Below the pieces are notes generated by a model. It searched no databases. It worked only from the letters and a program-made list of their open reading frames with translations, and was not told the DNA's origin. A stretch of 64,000 bases of DNA from Sphingomonadaceae bacterium (GTDB taxonomy: Bacteria > Pseudomonadota > Alphaproteobacteria > Sphingomonadales > Sphingomonadaceae): contig RFPL01000007.1 in NCBI GenBank assembly GCA_009926135.1, positions 107,108 through 171,107 on the forward strand. Direction: 5' to 3'. Numbering within the stretch: position 1 is the first letter of the stretch; each line of letters opens with the position of its first letter. Shown here one piece after another: positions 19,031 to 29,116 of this stretch. Both the position numbers and the translations under genes were made by a program.

Positions 19031-20596
19031 TCACGGCTTCCAGTTGCGTGCGAGCTCATCCAGCAGCCGCACTCCAAAGCCGGTTGCGCCCTTGGGGGTC
19101 AACGGCTTGGCACTGTCGCTCATCTCGTTTCCGGCAATGTCGATGTGGGCCCAGGGCGTGGCCGGATCGACAAAGAAGCCGATGAAATGCGCGCCATGGC
19201 CCGCACCCGGCGGTATGCCCTCGGTGCCGTGCTTGATATCGGCCACGTCGGACTTGAGATCGTCTGCATAGTTGGGGTGCAGTGGCAGCCGCCACACGGC
19301 CTCGCCAGTCGCCTCGCCCGCCGCTTGCACGGCACCGACCAGCCCTTCGTGGCGGCCGAATAGCCCGGCATATTCGTCACCAAGCGCGGTCACCTTGGCC
19401 CCGGTCAGCGTCGCGACATCGACGATTCCGGCCGGTTTGCGGGTGGCCGCGACATATTCGATCCCGTCGACCAGAACCATGCGGCCCTCGGCGTCAGTGC
19501 TGAAGATCTCGGCGGTCTTGCCGCTCATCGTGCGCACGACGTCACCCGGGCGCTGGGCGTTGCCATCAGGCATGTTCTCGGCCAGCGCGGCCACGGCAAC
19601 GACATGGACCGGGGCCCGGCTCTTGGCGAGGCTGAGCGCCGCGCCAACCACGGCGGCGGCGCCCGACATGTCACCCTTCATCCGCCACATCCCGGAACCC
19701 GGCTTGATCGAGATCCCGCCGCTGTCAAAGGTAATGCCCTTGCCGACCATTGCCAGCGGGGCGGCATCGCTGCCCTTGTATGTCACGAGCATCAGGCGCG
19801 AGCCGCGCGGGCTGCCCTGCCCGACACCGAGGATGGAACCCATGTTGAGCTTGCGCATGGCGGCTTCGTCGAGCACTTCGATCGAAACGCCCGGCACCCC
19901 GGAGAAGGCCTCACGCGTGCGGGCAATGAAGCTGTCGGGATAGATGGTCGAGGCCGGCTCGTTTGAGAGGTCACGGCTGAACCGCACTGCCTCGGCGGTG
20001 GCGGCATGGCGATCGGCCCAAGCGGTCTGGGCGGCAGCGGCTTCGCTGCCGACGATGGTAACGGTTGCCGAAGAAGGTGTGCTGCCGGTCGTGGTCTTGT
20101 AGCGATCGAAGCGGTACTGGCCCAGCGCATAGCCCAGTGCCGCATCAGCCATCAGCGCGCCGCTTCCGGCCCCGACAATGGCAACGGGGGCCTTCTCTCC
20201 CCGCAGATCCTGTGCCGCCTTCCCAGCGGCTTCCATCACCGCCTTGCTCCCGCCATCCTTGCCGAGGCCGATGACCATGATCCGCGGCCGCGCGCCAATC
20301 CCGCGCAGCGAGACGACTTCGTTCGCCTTGGCCGCAAAACCGGCGGCGGCAAGCGCAGCGTCAACCGCCTTGCGCTCGTCGCTGGAGAGGGGTGCTTGGG
20401 CCGGCAGGACCTTGTCAGCCGTCAGCAGCACCAGCGCTGCGTCCGCGGGGGCAGTCGCCGCGAAGGTAATCGGCCGTTCGGCACTGTTCCTGGCGGTCGA
20501 GGCCGGTACGCCGGAGCCGATCACGGACTGCGCGATTGCCGGAACGGCAGGAATGGCAAAAGCGGCAAGACAGGTGGCAGCCAATAGCAGCCGCAT
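19031..20596 (-). CDS. Exported leucyl aminopeptidase (M17 family)
   Basis: M17 leucyl aminopeptidase-type metallopeptidase that removes N-terminal residues from peptides. The start at 20596 (521 aa) follows GGGAGA and opens a signal peptide, MRLLLAATCLAAFAIPAVPA, so the enzyme is probably periplasmic; a 20-residue longer frame is unlikely. Family signs: GKGITFDSGGISIKPG (metal-binding Lys and Asp), MWRMKGDMSGAAAV, and the signature as STDAEGRMVLVDG, where the usual first Asn is Ser. The C-terminal domain is complete. It lies divergent to the acylase gene and upstream of clpB. Confidence 0.92.
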   Translation of the reverse strand: MRLLLAATCLAAFAIPAVPAIAQSVIGSGVPASTARNSAERPITFAATAPADAALVLLTADKVLPAQAPLSSDERKAVDAALAAAGFAAKANEVVSLRGIGARPRIMVIGLGKDGGSKAVMEAAGKAAQDLRGEKAPVAIVGAGSGALMADAALGYALGQYRFDRYKTTTGSTPSSATVTIVGSEAAAAQTAWADRHAATAEAVRFSRDLSNEPASTIYPDSFIARTREAFSGVPGVSIEVLDEAAMRKLNMGSILGVGQGSPRGSRLMLVTYKGSDAAPLAMVGKGITFDSGGISIKPGSGMWRMKGDMSGAAAVVGAALSLAKSRAPVHVVAVAALAENMPDGNAQRPGDVVRTMSGKTAEIFSTDAEGRMVLVDGIEYVAATRKPAGIVDVATLTGAKVTALGDEYAGLFGRHEGLVGAVQAAGEATGEAVWRLPLHPNYADDLKSDVADIKHGTEGIPPGAGHGAHFIGFFVDPATPWAHIDIAGNEMSDSAKPLTPKGATGFGVRLLDELARNWKP

Positions 20597-20709
20597 GGTG
20601 AAATCTCCCAAGACAAGCCCCCCAGCCCGATGCCGCGCAATTGACCATGTTTGCACCGCATTTCAAGGTAGGGCACAGCGCGCGCTGCAATAATCGGAAG
20701 GGGAGCAAG

Positions 20710-22920
20710 ATGGGTTGGATCGGCAAGGGCCTGTGCGGATTGGCCGTGGTTACGGGAATCGCGGCCGTCGCACTAGCAAGCTGGGAACCCTACTTCGCCG
20801 AGCAACCTGGACCGCCGCCGCCGCCGCGCGACTATCGCGTCGAGGTGATCCGGGACGAATGGGGCGTACCGCATATCCTCGGCAAGACCGATGCCGATGT
20901 CGCCTTCGGCACAGCCTGGGCCCATGCCGAGGACGATTTCAGTACCTTGCAGGAAGTCGTGGCGATGACCCGTGGCCGCTATGGCGCCATCGCTGGTGCC
21001 GATGGAGCCGGGGTCGATTTCGCCTATCACTTCGTCGATGCCCGCGGCGCAGCCGATCGCGGCTATGACCGGCTTCCAGCCGAAGTCCGCGCCGTGTTGG
21101 AGGCCTATGCCGTGGGCCTGAACCGGTATGCCGATCAACACCGCAGCGAAGTGCGGCTGGCCCGGCTGTTTCCGGTAAACGGCAAGGACATCGCTACTGG
21201 CTTTGCCCTGCGCCTGCCGTTCTTCTTCGGCCTTGACCGGGTGCTACGTCCGCTAAGCGAAGGAACCGAGTTCCGGCCCGAGCACGGTGCCCGGCTGGAC
21301 GGCAAGCCGGCCCCGCTGTTCGGCCAGGGCGGCGGCGATCAGTTGGTCACGCCTCGCCCGATGCCGCTGCCGGTGGGTGAAACGGCCGAGAATTCGGGCT
21401 CCAATGCCTTTGCCATCGCGCCAAAGCGGTCTGGCGACGGCGTGACCCGGCTGTTCTCCAACAGCCACCAGCCCTGGCGCGGCGGGGTAGCCTGGTACGA
21501 GCTGGGCATTTCGAGCGAGCAAGGCTGGAACTTCGTTGGCGCGACTTTCCCTGGCTCACCCTTCCCCTTCATGGGCCATAACGCCAACCTCGGCTGGACC
21601 AATACGGTCAACCGCCCCGACCTGATCGATGTCTACCAGCTTGAACTGGACAAGAGCGGGACCCGCTACCGCCTTGACGATAGGTGGCAGCCACTGCGCA
21701 AGGAAACGGTCTGGCTGCCCGTGCGCTTCGGCCCGTTTGTGCTGCCGGTGTCCAAAACGATCTGGCGCAGCGCCCACGGCCCGGCCATGATCAACAGCCG
21801 CGGAGCCTTCGCCGTACGCTATGCCGGGATGGACCGGATCGACAGCGTTACGCAGTACTACCGCATCACCCACGCGCAGGACTTTGCCCAGTGGCAGGCA
21901 GCGATGGCGATGCAGGCAGTGCCGGCAACCAACTTCATCTACGCCGACAAGACCGGGACCATCGCCTATTGGTACAACGCCGCCCTGCCCGACCGGAAAG
22001 CCGGGCCGGACTGGCGCGGGGTGGTACCCGGTAACCGCTCGGACCTGATCTGGCAGCGGCCGATTGCCTGGAAGCAGGTCCCGAACGTGGTGAACCCGGC
22101 CTCGGGCTATGTATTCAATTCGAATAATACGCCCTTCCTGGCGGCAGGCCCTGGCAATGAGCTGGATCCGGCCAAGGTTCCGGCGATCTGGGGGGTCGAG
22201 ACCGACCTGACCAACCGCACCCTGCGGGCCGCCAAGCTGCTGGCGGCAACACCCCGGATCGGCCGGGCCGAACTGCTGCGGATCAAGTTCGATACCGGCT
22301 ATGAGCGGGCGGGCTATGTCGCCTGGATGCTGGACGCAATCGCCCGGCTGGACCTGCGCAACGATCCCGACCTGACCGCTGCCCAGCGCCTGCTGGCAGG
22401 CTGGGACATGACCGCTGATGGGCGCGGCAACGGCGCTGACGCGCTGGCAGTGATGGTGCTCGAACCGGCGATGAAAGCCAGCTACGGCTTGAAGACGCCG
22501 CCCGACCCCAAGGCCGCCCTTGCCGAAACAGTTGCCCATCTCAAGCGGTACTTCGGGCGGATCGACCCGCCTCTGGGTGATGTCCTGCGCATTCGCCAGG
22601 GGCCAGGTCCTTACAGCGTCGACCTGCCAATGGACGGCGGCGGGGATACCCTGCGCGCCGCGACCGATTGGGACGTCGAGCGCGATGGCCGCCTCTCAGT
22701 CAAGCACGGTGACAGCTTCGTTATGCTGATGGAATGGGACCAGGCGGGCCGCGTCCATTCGGAATCGATCCAACCTTACGGCGCGGCGACAACCCGCCCG
22801 GACAGCCCGCACTATACCGACCAGGCCGCGCTGTTCGCCGCCAAGCGGTTCAAGCCGGTCTACTTCGACCGCGCAAGCATCAGGGCCCATGCCCGGAGCC
22901 ACACAGTGGTGACGAACTGA
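20710..22920 (+). CDS. Penicillin acylase family protein
   Basis: Ntn-hydrolase of the penicillin/aculeacin acylase family (736 aa), cutting amide bonds such as N-acyl homoserine lactones or other N-acyl compounds. The start at 20710 follows AAGGGGAGC. It has a single hydrophobic N-terminal segment (about 7-24), an alpha-chain beginning YRVEVIRDEWGVPHI, and the autoprocessing site SGSNAFAI with predicted nucleophile Ser231 after Gly230. The beta-chain includes HQPW, the GSPFPFMGHNANLGWTNT block and FNSNNTPF. Substrate is not deducible. It stands alone between divergent pepA-like and downstream M16 genes. Confidence 0.92.
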   Translation: MGWIGKGLCGLAVVTGIAAVALASWEPYFAEQPGPPPPPRDYRVEVIRDEWGVPHILGKTDADVAFGTAWAHAEDDFSTLQEVVAMTRGRYGAIAGADGAGVDFAYHFVDARGAADRGYDRLPAEVRAVLEAYAVGLNRYADQHRSEVRLARLFPVNGKDIATGFALRLPFFFGLDRVLRPLSEGTEFRPEHGARLDGKPAPLFGQGGGDQLVTPRPMPLPVGETAENSGSNAFAIAPKRSGDGVTRLFSNSHQPWRGGVAWYELGISSEQGWNFVGATFPGSPFPFMGHNANLGWTNTVNRPDLIDVYQLELDKSGTRYRLDDRWQPLRKETVWLPVRFGPFVLPVSKTIWRSAHGPAMINSRGAFAVRYAGMDRIDSVTQYYRITHAQDFAQWQAAMAMQAVPATNFIYADKTGTIAYWYNAALPDRKAGPDWRGVVPGNRSDLIWQRPIAWKQVPNVVNPASGYVFNSNNTPFLAAGPGNELDPAKVPAIWGVETDLTNRTLRAAKLLAATPRIGRAELLRIKFDTGYERAGYVAWMLDAIARLDLRNDPDLTAAQRLLAGWDMTADGRGNGADALAVMVLEPAMKASYGLKTPPDPKAALAETVAHLKRYFGRIDPPLGDVLRIRQGPGPYSVDLPMDGGGDTLRAATDWDVERDGRLSVKHGDSFVMLMEWDQAGRVHSESIQPYGAATTRPDSPHYTDQAALFAAKRFKPVYFDRASIRAHARSHTVVTN

Positions 22921-23078
22921 TGGTGCGCCCGGACCAGCGGCGCCATTCCAGCAGGGGTGCGGCCCACAACCCGCAGGTCCATGGCTATTGGCCGTTCGTC
23001 GAAAAGGGTAACATGGCGCTGTAGCGCCGCAGACCGGGTCTGCTAGCTATCCGGCAACGATTACCAAAGGGGTCGCAA

Positions 23079-25949
23079 ATGCCACGTTTCTTCACTGCAT
23101 CGATCATTGCACTCGCTGTTGCCGGAACCCCGGCCCTGGCCAAGGACAAGAGCAAGGAGCCACAGCCGGCACCGCTGTCCGCGCTCGTGAAGTCGGTAAA
23201 TATCCCTTACCAGCAGTTCACGTTGCCGAACGGCTTGCAGGTGCTGGTCCATACCGATCGCAAGGCCCCGGTCGTGGCGGTCTCGGTCTGGTACGGGGTC
23301 GGCTCGAAGCATGAGCCCAAGGGCAAGACTGGCTTTGCACACCTGTTCGAACACCTGATGTTCAACGGCTCGGAAAACTCCCCGGGTGATTTCTTCAAGC
23401 CGTTGCAGGAAGTCGGCGCGACCGACTTCAACGGCACCACCTGGTTCGATCGCACCAACTATTTCGAAACCGTGCCGACCGGCGCGCTCGACCGCGCGCT
23501 GATGCTGGAAAGCGATCGGATGGGCTACCTCCTAGGCGCGGTGACGCAAGAGAAGCTGACCAACCAGATCGGCGTGGTCCAGAACGAGAAGCGCCAGGGC
23601 GACAACCAGCCGTTCGGGCTGGTCGAGTACGAGCAACTGGAGGTACTCTACCCGTCGGGCCACCCCTATCACCACTCAACCATTGGCTCGATGGCAGATC
23701 TCAGCGGCGCCAGCCTGGAAGACGTGAAGCAGTGGTTCCGTGACAATTACGGCCCCAACAATGCAATTCTGGTTCTGGCTGGCGATATCGACTTGCCGAC
23801 CGCCAAGGCGCAGGTAACCAAGTGGTTCGGCGCGATCCCGAGCGGACCGAAGATCAAGCCGGTTACCGTGCCCGTGCCCGATCTGCCGGCGCCGCTCTCG
23901 AAGACCATCAAGGACCAGGTCGCGGCCACCCGGGTCTACCGGATGTGGGCGATCCCGGGGCTCGACAACCCGGACTACCTATCGCTGGTTGCCGGCGGTT
24001 CGGTACTGGGCGGCCTTGCCAGTTCGCGCCTTGATGACGCGCTGGTGCGCCAGCAGAAGGTCGCCGTTGGCGTGACCGCTGATGCGCAGGTCTTTGCCCA
24101 GGGCGGGCAATTCGTGATCTATGCCGACGTGAAGCCGGGTGGCGATCCCGCCGCCGTGTCCGCCGCGCTCGATGCCGAAGTGGCCAAGTTCCTGCGCGAA
24201 GGCCCGACCGCAGACGAGCTGCGCCGCGCCACCACGACCTATGCCGCGAACGAGATCCGCGCGATGGAATCAGTTGGCGGGTTCGGCGGCAAGGCGCCAA
24301 CGCTGGCCGAAGGCCTGCTCTACAACGGCACGCCCGACCACTACCGGATCGAGCTGGACAAGATGGCCAAGCTGACCCCGGCTGCGGTCCGCAAGACCAT
24401 GCAGAAGTGGCTTTCGCGCCCGGTCTTCTCGCTGACAGTCGAACCCGGCACCCGCGCCGAAGGCGGCGAGAACCGCGCCGGCTTCATCGTTTCGCCTGAT
24501 GGCCTCGGCGCACGCCCGGCCTTCTTCCGCGATCCGCTGTTCCCGCTGGCCGGTGCCGCTGCCGCTCCGGCAGTTGCCGAGGCTGACCGATCGAAGCTGC
24601 CCGACGTGGGTGAGCTGACCCCGCTGGACTTCCCGACCATCGAACGTGCCAAGCTGTCGAACGGGATGCAGGTCTACTTCGCCCGCCGCGCTGCCGTGCC
24701 AGTTGTCTCAGTCCGTGTGTCGTTCGATGCAGGCTTCGCTGCCGATCCCAAGTCGGCACTCGGCACCCAGGCATTGCTGCTGCGGCTGATGAACGAGGGT
24801 ACCGAGAAGCTCGATTCCACCGAACTCGCCCGCGCCCGCGAACGGCTTGGTGCCACGATCCGCGGCTTTGCCGATACTGACACCACCTCGTTCCAGCTTG
24901 ATACGGTCAGTCCCAACCTCGCCCCGTCGCTCAAGCTGTTTTCGGACTTCATGCGCCGTCCGGCACTGGCACCGGCCGAGCTGGAGCGCGTCCGCGTCCA
25001 GCAGCTGGCGGCAATCCGGGCCGAACTGAAGAACCCCGGCCCGATCGCCAACCGGGTGCTCCAGCCGCTGCTCTTCGGCAAGGACCACCCCTATGCGATC
25101 ACGCCCACTGGCACGGGCGATCCGGCCGTGGTCGAAAAGCTGACGCGCGACGAACTGGTCGGCTTCCACCACAAGTGGTTCCGGCCCGATACTGCCAAGA
25201 TCTTCGTAACCGGCAACACCAGCCTGGCCGAAGTGACCAAGCTGCTCGAAGCCAGCCTTGCCGATTGGAAGGCACCGGCCACCCCGGCCCCCACCAAGAA
25301 CTTCAATGTTCCCATCCCGACACAGTCCGAGCGGATTGTGCTGGTTGACCGTCCCGCCTCGCCGCAATCGCTGATCCTTGCGGCCAAGGTGCTGCCGGTC
25401 AAGGGAACGGATGATCTGCTGACGCTGCGGTCGGCCAACGATATCCTTGGCGGTAACTTCCTCTCGCGCCTCAACATGAACCTGCGCGAGACCAAGGGTT
25501 GGTCTTATGGCGTCGGCAGCGGCGTCGGTAACACCCAGGACCGGGTCACGTTCCGGGTCCAGGCACCTGTCCAGGCTGACCGGACCGGGGATTCGATCGC
25601 TGAAATCCGCAAGGACCTGACCAGCTTCATCACCACGAACGGCGTAAGTGCCGAGGAACTCGGCTGGTCGACCACTGGCAGTGCGCGTGAACTTCCGGGC
25701 TCGTTCGAAACCTCGGGCGATGTGCTGGGCGGGCTCGTCAGCATCGTCAATTTCAAGCGTCCGGACACCTGGTACGAAACACTGGCCGATCGCTACAAGA
25801 CAATGACAGCGGCCGAGCTGGATGCCCGCGCCCGCGAGATGAAGCTGAACGAAGGCCTGGTCTACGTCGTGGTTGGTGATGCCAAGGTGGTCGAACCGCA
25901 GCTCAAACAGCTGGGTCTCCCGGTCGAGGTCATCCCAGCCGCAAAATAG
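23079..25949 (+). CDS. Two-domain M16 family zinc peptidase
   Basis: Pitrilysin-type peptidase with two tandem M16 units (956 aa). A signal peptide ends near GTPALAK, so the enzyme is periplasmic. The N-terminal unit has the inverted zinc motif HLFEH (His88, Glu91, His92) within KTGFAHLFEHLMFNG and a downstream Glu in VVQNEKRQG. The second unit (about 505-950), beginning LDFPTIERAKLSNGMQVYF, lacks HxxEH, as expected for the inactive partner domain. It ends with NLRETKGWSYG and a C-terminal VVVGDAKVV segment. A weak ribosome site AAAGGGG precedes the ATG. Confidence 0.93.
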   Translation: MPRFFTASIIALAVAGTPALAKDKSKEPQPAPLSALVKSVNIPYQQFTLPNGLQVLVHTDRKAPVVAVSVWYGVGSKHEPKGKTGFAHLFEHLMFNGSENSPGDFFKPLQEVGATDFNGTTWFDRTNYFETVPTGALDRALMLESDRMGYLLGAVTQEKLTNQIGVVQNEKRQGDNQPFGLVEYEQLEVLYPSGHPYHHSTIGSMADLSGASLEDVKQWFRDNYGPNNAILVLAGDIDLPTAKAQVTKWFGAIPSGPKIKPVTVPVPDLPAPLSKTIKDQVAATRVYRMWAIPGLDNPDYLSLVAGGSVLGGLASSRLDDALVRQQKVAVGVTADAQVFAQGGQFVIYADVKPGGDPAAVSAALDAEVAKFLREGPTADELRRATTTYAANEIRAMESVGGFGGKAPTLAEGLLYNGTPDHYRIELDKMAKLTPAAVRKTMQKWLSRPVFSLTVEPGTRAEGGENRAGFIVSPDGLGARPAFFRDPLFPLAGAAAAPAVAEADRSKLPDVGELTPLDFPTIERAKLSNGMQVYFARRAAVPVVSVRVSFDAGFAADPKSALGTQALLLRLMNEGTEKLDSTELARARERLGATIRGFADTDTTSFQLDTVSPNLAPSLKLFSDFMRRPALAPAELERVRVQQLAAIRAELKNPGPIANRVLQPLLFGKDHPYAITPTGTGDPAVVEKLTRDELVGFHHKWFRPDTAKIFVTGNTSLAEVTKLLEASLADWKAPATPAPTKNFNVPIPTQSERIVLVDRPASPQSLILAAKVLPVKGTDDLLTLRSANDILGGNFLSRLNMNLRETKGWSYGVGSGVGNTQDRVTFRVQAPVQADRTGDSIAEIRKDLTSFITTNGVSAEELGWSTTGSARELPGSFETSGDVLGGLVSIVNFKRPDTWYETLADRYKTMTAAELDARAREMKLNEGLVYVVVGDAKVVEPQLKQLGLPVEVIPAAK

Positions 25950-26054
25950 GCCCCGCCAGCTCTGCCCGTCTCGCGCGCCGCACCCGATTGACAGTGGCGC
26001 GTGAGCGGGCAAGGAAGGCTTACTTACTGCTCTGTAAGTTGGAGGAGAGATTCG

Positions 26055-26354
26055 ATGTCGATTGCAGGCACTTATGAATGCGTGACCAAGACCCCGATGG
26101 GCGACCAGAAGAGCGAGTTCACGATCGAGGTCAATGGTGACACCTTCACGGGCACCAACAAGGGCGCCATGGGCGCGATGGACCTCGAAAACGGCAAGAT
26201 CGACGGCAACAAGCTGACCTGGTCGATGAAGATGACCGTGCCGATGCCGATGACGCTGGACGGCGAAGCAACCGTTGACGGCGACACCATCACCGGCGGC
26301 GTCAAGGCCGGCGCATTCGGCACCTTCGCGATGAGCGGCACCCGCAAGGGCTGA
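26055..26354 (+). CDS. Conserved hypothetical small beta-rich protein
   Basis: A 99-aa protein of unknown function. The start at 26055 follows a strong GGAGGAG site; an 18-residue longer frame has no ribosome site. It is predicted to be almost entirely beta strands with repeating G-D/N turns (FTIEVNGDTFTGT, LDGEATVDGDTITGGVKAG), ending in SGTRKG. It looks like a small barrel or lipid-binding fold, but no catalytic motif is visible. It is monocistronic with a terminator just downstream. I recall similar short proteins in sphingomonads beside unrelated genes, but can name no family. Confidence 0.75.
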   Translation: MSIAGTYECVTKTPMGDQKSEFTIEVNGDTFTGTNKGAMGAMDLENGKIDGNKLTWSMKMTVPMPMTLDGEATVDGDTITGGVKAGAFGTFAMSGTRKG

Positions 26355-26374
26355 CCCAGCGCAATCGAAACAGC

Positions 26375-26414
26375 AAGGGCGCCGGAGGGGAATGCCTCCG
26401 GCGCCCTTTCGTTT
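26375..26414. terminator. Bidirectional terminator between small protein gene and gatB
   Basis: A perfect 14-bp GC-rich stem (26375-26388 with 26395-26408) is followed by TCGTTTTG on the plus strand. On the minus strand it also follows the gatB stop, but with a weaker T tract. Confidence 0.85.
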
Positions 26415-26426
26415 TGCTTCTAGTCC

Positions 26427-27917
26427 TCAGCCCAGCGCTTTGCGCAACAGCTCGTTGACCACCTGAGGGTTGGCCTTGCCCTGCATGGCCTTCATCGTCT
26501 GGCCAACGAAGAAGCCGAACAACGCTTCCTTGCCGCCCTTGAATTCGGCCACCTTGTCGGCGTTGTCGGCGAGGATCCTGGCGATGGCGGCTTCGATCGC
26601 GCCAGTATCGCTGGTCTGCTTGTTGGCATCGATCTCGGCCGCAAGGTCAATGTCGCTGGTCAGGTAGGCGGCGAAGATTTCCTTGGCCTTGCCACCGGAA
26701 ATCAGGCCTTCGCTGGCTGCAATAATCAGCGCGGTGTTGGCTTCGACCGTGTTCTTGGGATGGGCCGCGCCTTCCGGAATTGACTTCAGCACGCCGGCCC
26801 GTTCGGACAGCAGCCAGTTCGCCACCCGCTTGGCAAGGTCGCGCTCCAGCTTGCCGCTGGCCTTCACCACGGCGCCCAGCATTTCCTCGAACTGCTGATA
26901 GGTCTCGACCTCCAGCGTCAGCTGCGCCGCGTCATAGGCCGACAGGCCCAGCGCGGTTTCATAGCGGTGGCGCTTGGCATCGGGCAGTTCCGGCAGGCTG
27001 GCGCGGCATTCCTCGACAAACGCGTCGTCCAGTTCCAGCGGCAGCAGGTCTGGATCGGGGAAATAGCGATAGTCGTGCGCGTCTTCCTTGCTGCGCATCG
27101 AGCGGGTTTCGTTCTTGTCGGGATCGTACAGCCGGGTTTCCTGCACGATAGCGCCGCCGTCCTCGATCACCCCAACCTGGCGGCGGGCTTCCTGCTCGAC
27201 CACGGCCATGACGAAGCGGACCGAGTTGACGTTCTTGGTTTCGGTCCGGGTGCCGAACGGCTCTCCTGGCCGGCGGACCGAGACGTTGACGTCGGCACGC
27301 ATCGAACCCTGGTCCATGTTACCATCGCACGACCCGACGTAGCGCAGGATCTGGCGCAGCTTGGCGACATAGGCCCCGGCTTCGGCAGGGCTGCGCATGT
27401 CCGGGCGGCTGACGATTTCCATCAGCGCCACGCCCGAGCGGTTGAGATCGACGTAGGACATCGTTGGGTGCTGATCATGCATCAGCTTGCCGGCGTCCTG
27501 CTCGACATGGATCCGCTCGATCCCGATGGTCTTGGTCGAACCTTCGGGGTCCTTGTCATCCAGGATCACTTCGATCGCGCCCTCACCCACGATCGGGTGG
27601 TAAAGCTGGCTGATCTGATAGCCCTGCGGCAAATCGGCGTAGAAGTAGTTCTTGCGATCGAACCGCGACCACTTGTTGATCTGCGCCTGGATCGCGAGGC
27701 CCGTGCGCACCGCCTGGCGGATGCATTCGCGGTTGGGCACCGGCAGCATGCCGGGCATGGCCGCGTCGACCAGGCTGACCTGGGTATTGGGCTCTGCCCC
27801 GAAGGCCGTGGCGGCGCCCGAAAACAGCTTTGACTGGGTCATTATCTGGGCATGGACTTCCAGCCCGATCACGACTTCCCATTCGCCCGTGGCGCCCTGA
27901 ATGCGATAAGTGCTCAT
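26427..27917 (-). CDS. gatB: Asp/Glu-tRNA amidotransferase subunit B
   Basis: GatB subunit of the GatCAB complex, which activates Glu-tRNA(Gln) and Asp-tRNA(Asn) for amidation with ammonia from GatA. The start at 27917 (496 aa) gives [18 protein letters not shown]; the longer frame to 27989 reads back into the acyltransferase tail and is not used. Family signs are [24 protein letters not shown], the zinc/tRNA cradle region, and the C-terminal YqeY-like tail ending [11 protein letters not shown]. It is separated from gatA by an acyltransferase gene on the same strand, an unusual arrangement. Confidence 0.97.
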   Translation of the reverse strand: MSTYRIQGATGEWEVVIGLEVHAQIMTQSKLFSGAATAFGAEPNTQVSLVDAAMPGMLPVPNRECIRQAVRTGLAIQAQINKWSRFDRKNYFYADLPQGYQISQLYHPIVGEGAIEVILDDKDPEGSTKTIGIERIHVEQDAGKLMHDQHPTMSYVDLNRSGVALMEIVSRPDMRSPAEAGAYVAKLRQILRYVGSCDGNMDQGSMRADVNVSVRRPGEPFGTRTETKNVNSVRFVMAVVEQEARRQVGVIEDGGAIVQETRLYDPDKNETRSMRSKEDAHDYRYFPDPDLLPLELDDAFVEECRASLPELPDAKRHRYETALGLSAYDAAQLTLEVETYQQFEEMLGAVVKASGKLERDLAKRVANWLLSERAGVLKSIPEGAAHPKNTVEANTALIIAASEGLISGGKAKEIFAAYLTSDIDLAAEIDANKQTSDTGAIEAAIARILADNADKVAEFKGGKEALFGFFVGQTMKAMQGKANPQVVNELLRKALG

Positions 27918-27958
27918 GACCTGAGCCGATAGGGCCCATTTGGCCGCAAGAAAAGGGG

Positions 27959-29116
27959 TTACCGCATCCCGGCGCGGCGGCGGGTCCATTGGCGGGCCGG
28001 GGCCTCGACCATGCGGTACATCAGCCAGGCGGCGAACAACGCCGCTACCAGTGCAGCAAGGCTGACCAGGTCAGCCGCCAGGCCGCTTTGCGCGGCAAGG
28101 CCGGGGCGATTGGCACCAGCAACCGGCACAAACAAGCGCCCCTGCCCCGCCACTGCTGCAAGCCACGCCAGCGCGGTCAGGAACAGGCTCTGGACCAGTC
28201 CGTGAACCATGTAGAGCGAGTATGAAACCGCTCCGACAAGCAACAGGAACCGGGACTTGAGGAGCTGCGAGACCGCCCCGCCCTCGGCTGCAAAGACAAG
28301 GACCAGCCCGGCGAACAACAGATCGTAGGCGAGCAATGGCAGCATGGCTTCCGGAACGGCGATCAAGGCTGCCGCAGCCACAACCAGCAAGCCCTCGGCC
28401 AGAGTTGCAGCCGGCGAGTTCAAGCGCGCCAATTGCGCACCGCCCTTGCGCCACAAAGCGAAGGCAGCGACGCCCAGTCCGAAACCACACAGGCCGCGCA
28501 GATGCGCGGTGAACGTGCCATCCGCGGCCGAGCTTCCCATGACCAGTCCCGCAGTCACGGCCACAAGCAAGCTAGCCTGCCACCACCAGCGCCCTGCCGC
28601 ACGCCAGCCAAAGGCGATCAGCAAGTAAAGCAGCACCTCGATCGCGATTGACCAGCTTTGCACCACCCAGGTGTAAAGCGCCGATGGCACGAAGGCCTGG
28701 AGCAGCAGCACCTGAACCAGCAGATCGCCAAGTTGCCGCTCGCCGGCAAAGGCGGCGCGGCCCGTCAGCGCGGTGTTGCCACTCACCAGCACGGCCAGTT
28801 CGATCAGCAGGTAGGCCAGCAGCATCAGCGCATGGACCGGCCAGACCCGGCCCAGCCGCACCCACAGGAACCGCAACGCCGGGAACCCCGCCCGCAGCCG
28901 CTCGCCGTATGCTGCCGCAATCACGAAGCCGGAAAGGACGAAGAAGAAGTCAACAAACAGTCCGCCGCGCTGGAAGAAGGCCGAGCCAAAGATCGGCCCC
29001 TGCCCATGCAGGTGATGCGCCGCAACGATCAGCGCAGCCACCCCGCGCAGGGCATCAAGCGCGGCAAAGCGGTGCACCCCGGTGGACGCTCCACCGGGCG
29101 GCAGCCTTACCACCAC
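27959..29116 (-). CDS. Acyltransferase 3 family membrane protein
   Basis: OafA/YrhL-type acyltransferase (385 aa) expected to acylate a cell-surface sugar or other extracytoplasmic acceptor. The N-terminus has [19 protein letters not shown], with the conserved Arg and His, and [17 protein letters not shown]. About ten membrane segments follow, with [12 protein letters not shown] near the C-terminus and a basic end. The start overlaps the gatA stop by 10 bases, and gatB starts 41 bases after its stop, so it is apparently co-transcribed within gatCAB. The substrate is unknown. Confidence 0.9.
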   Translation of the reverse strand: MVVRLPPGGASTGVHRFAALDALRGVAALIVAAHHLHGQGPIFGSAFFQRGGLFVDFFFVLSGFVIAAAYGERLRAGFPALRFLWVRLGRVWPVHALMLLAYLLIELAVLVSGNTALTGRAAFAGERQLGDLLVQVLLLQAFVPSALYTWVVQSWSIAIEVLLYLLIAFGWRAAGRWWWQASLLVAVTAGLVMGSSAADGTFTAHLRGLCGFGLGVAAFALWRKGGAQLARLNSPAATLAEGLLVVAAAALIAVPEAMLPLLAYDLLFAGLVLVFAAEGGAVSQLLKSRFLLLVGAVSYSLYMVHGLVQSLFLTALAWLAAVAGQGRLFVPVAGANRPGLAAQSGLAADLVSLAALVAALFAAWLMYRMVEAPARQWTRRRAGMR

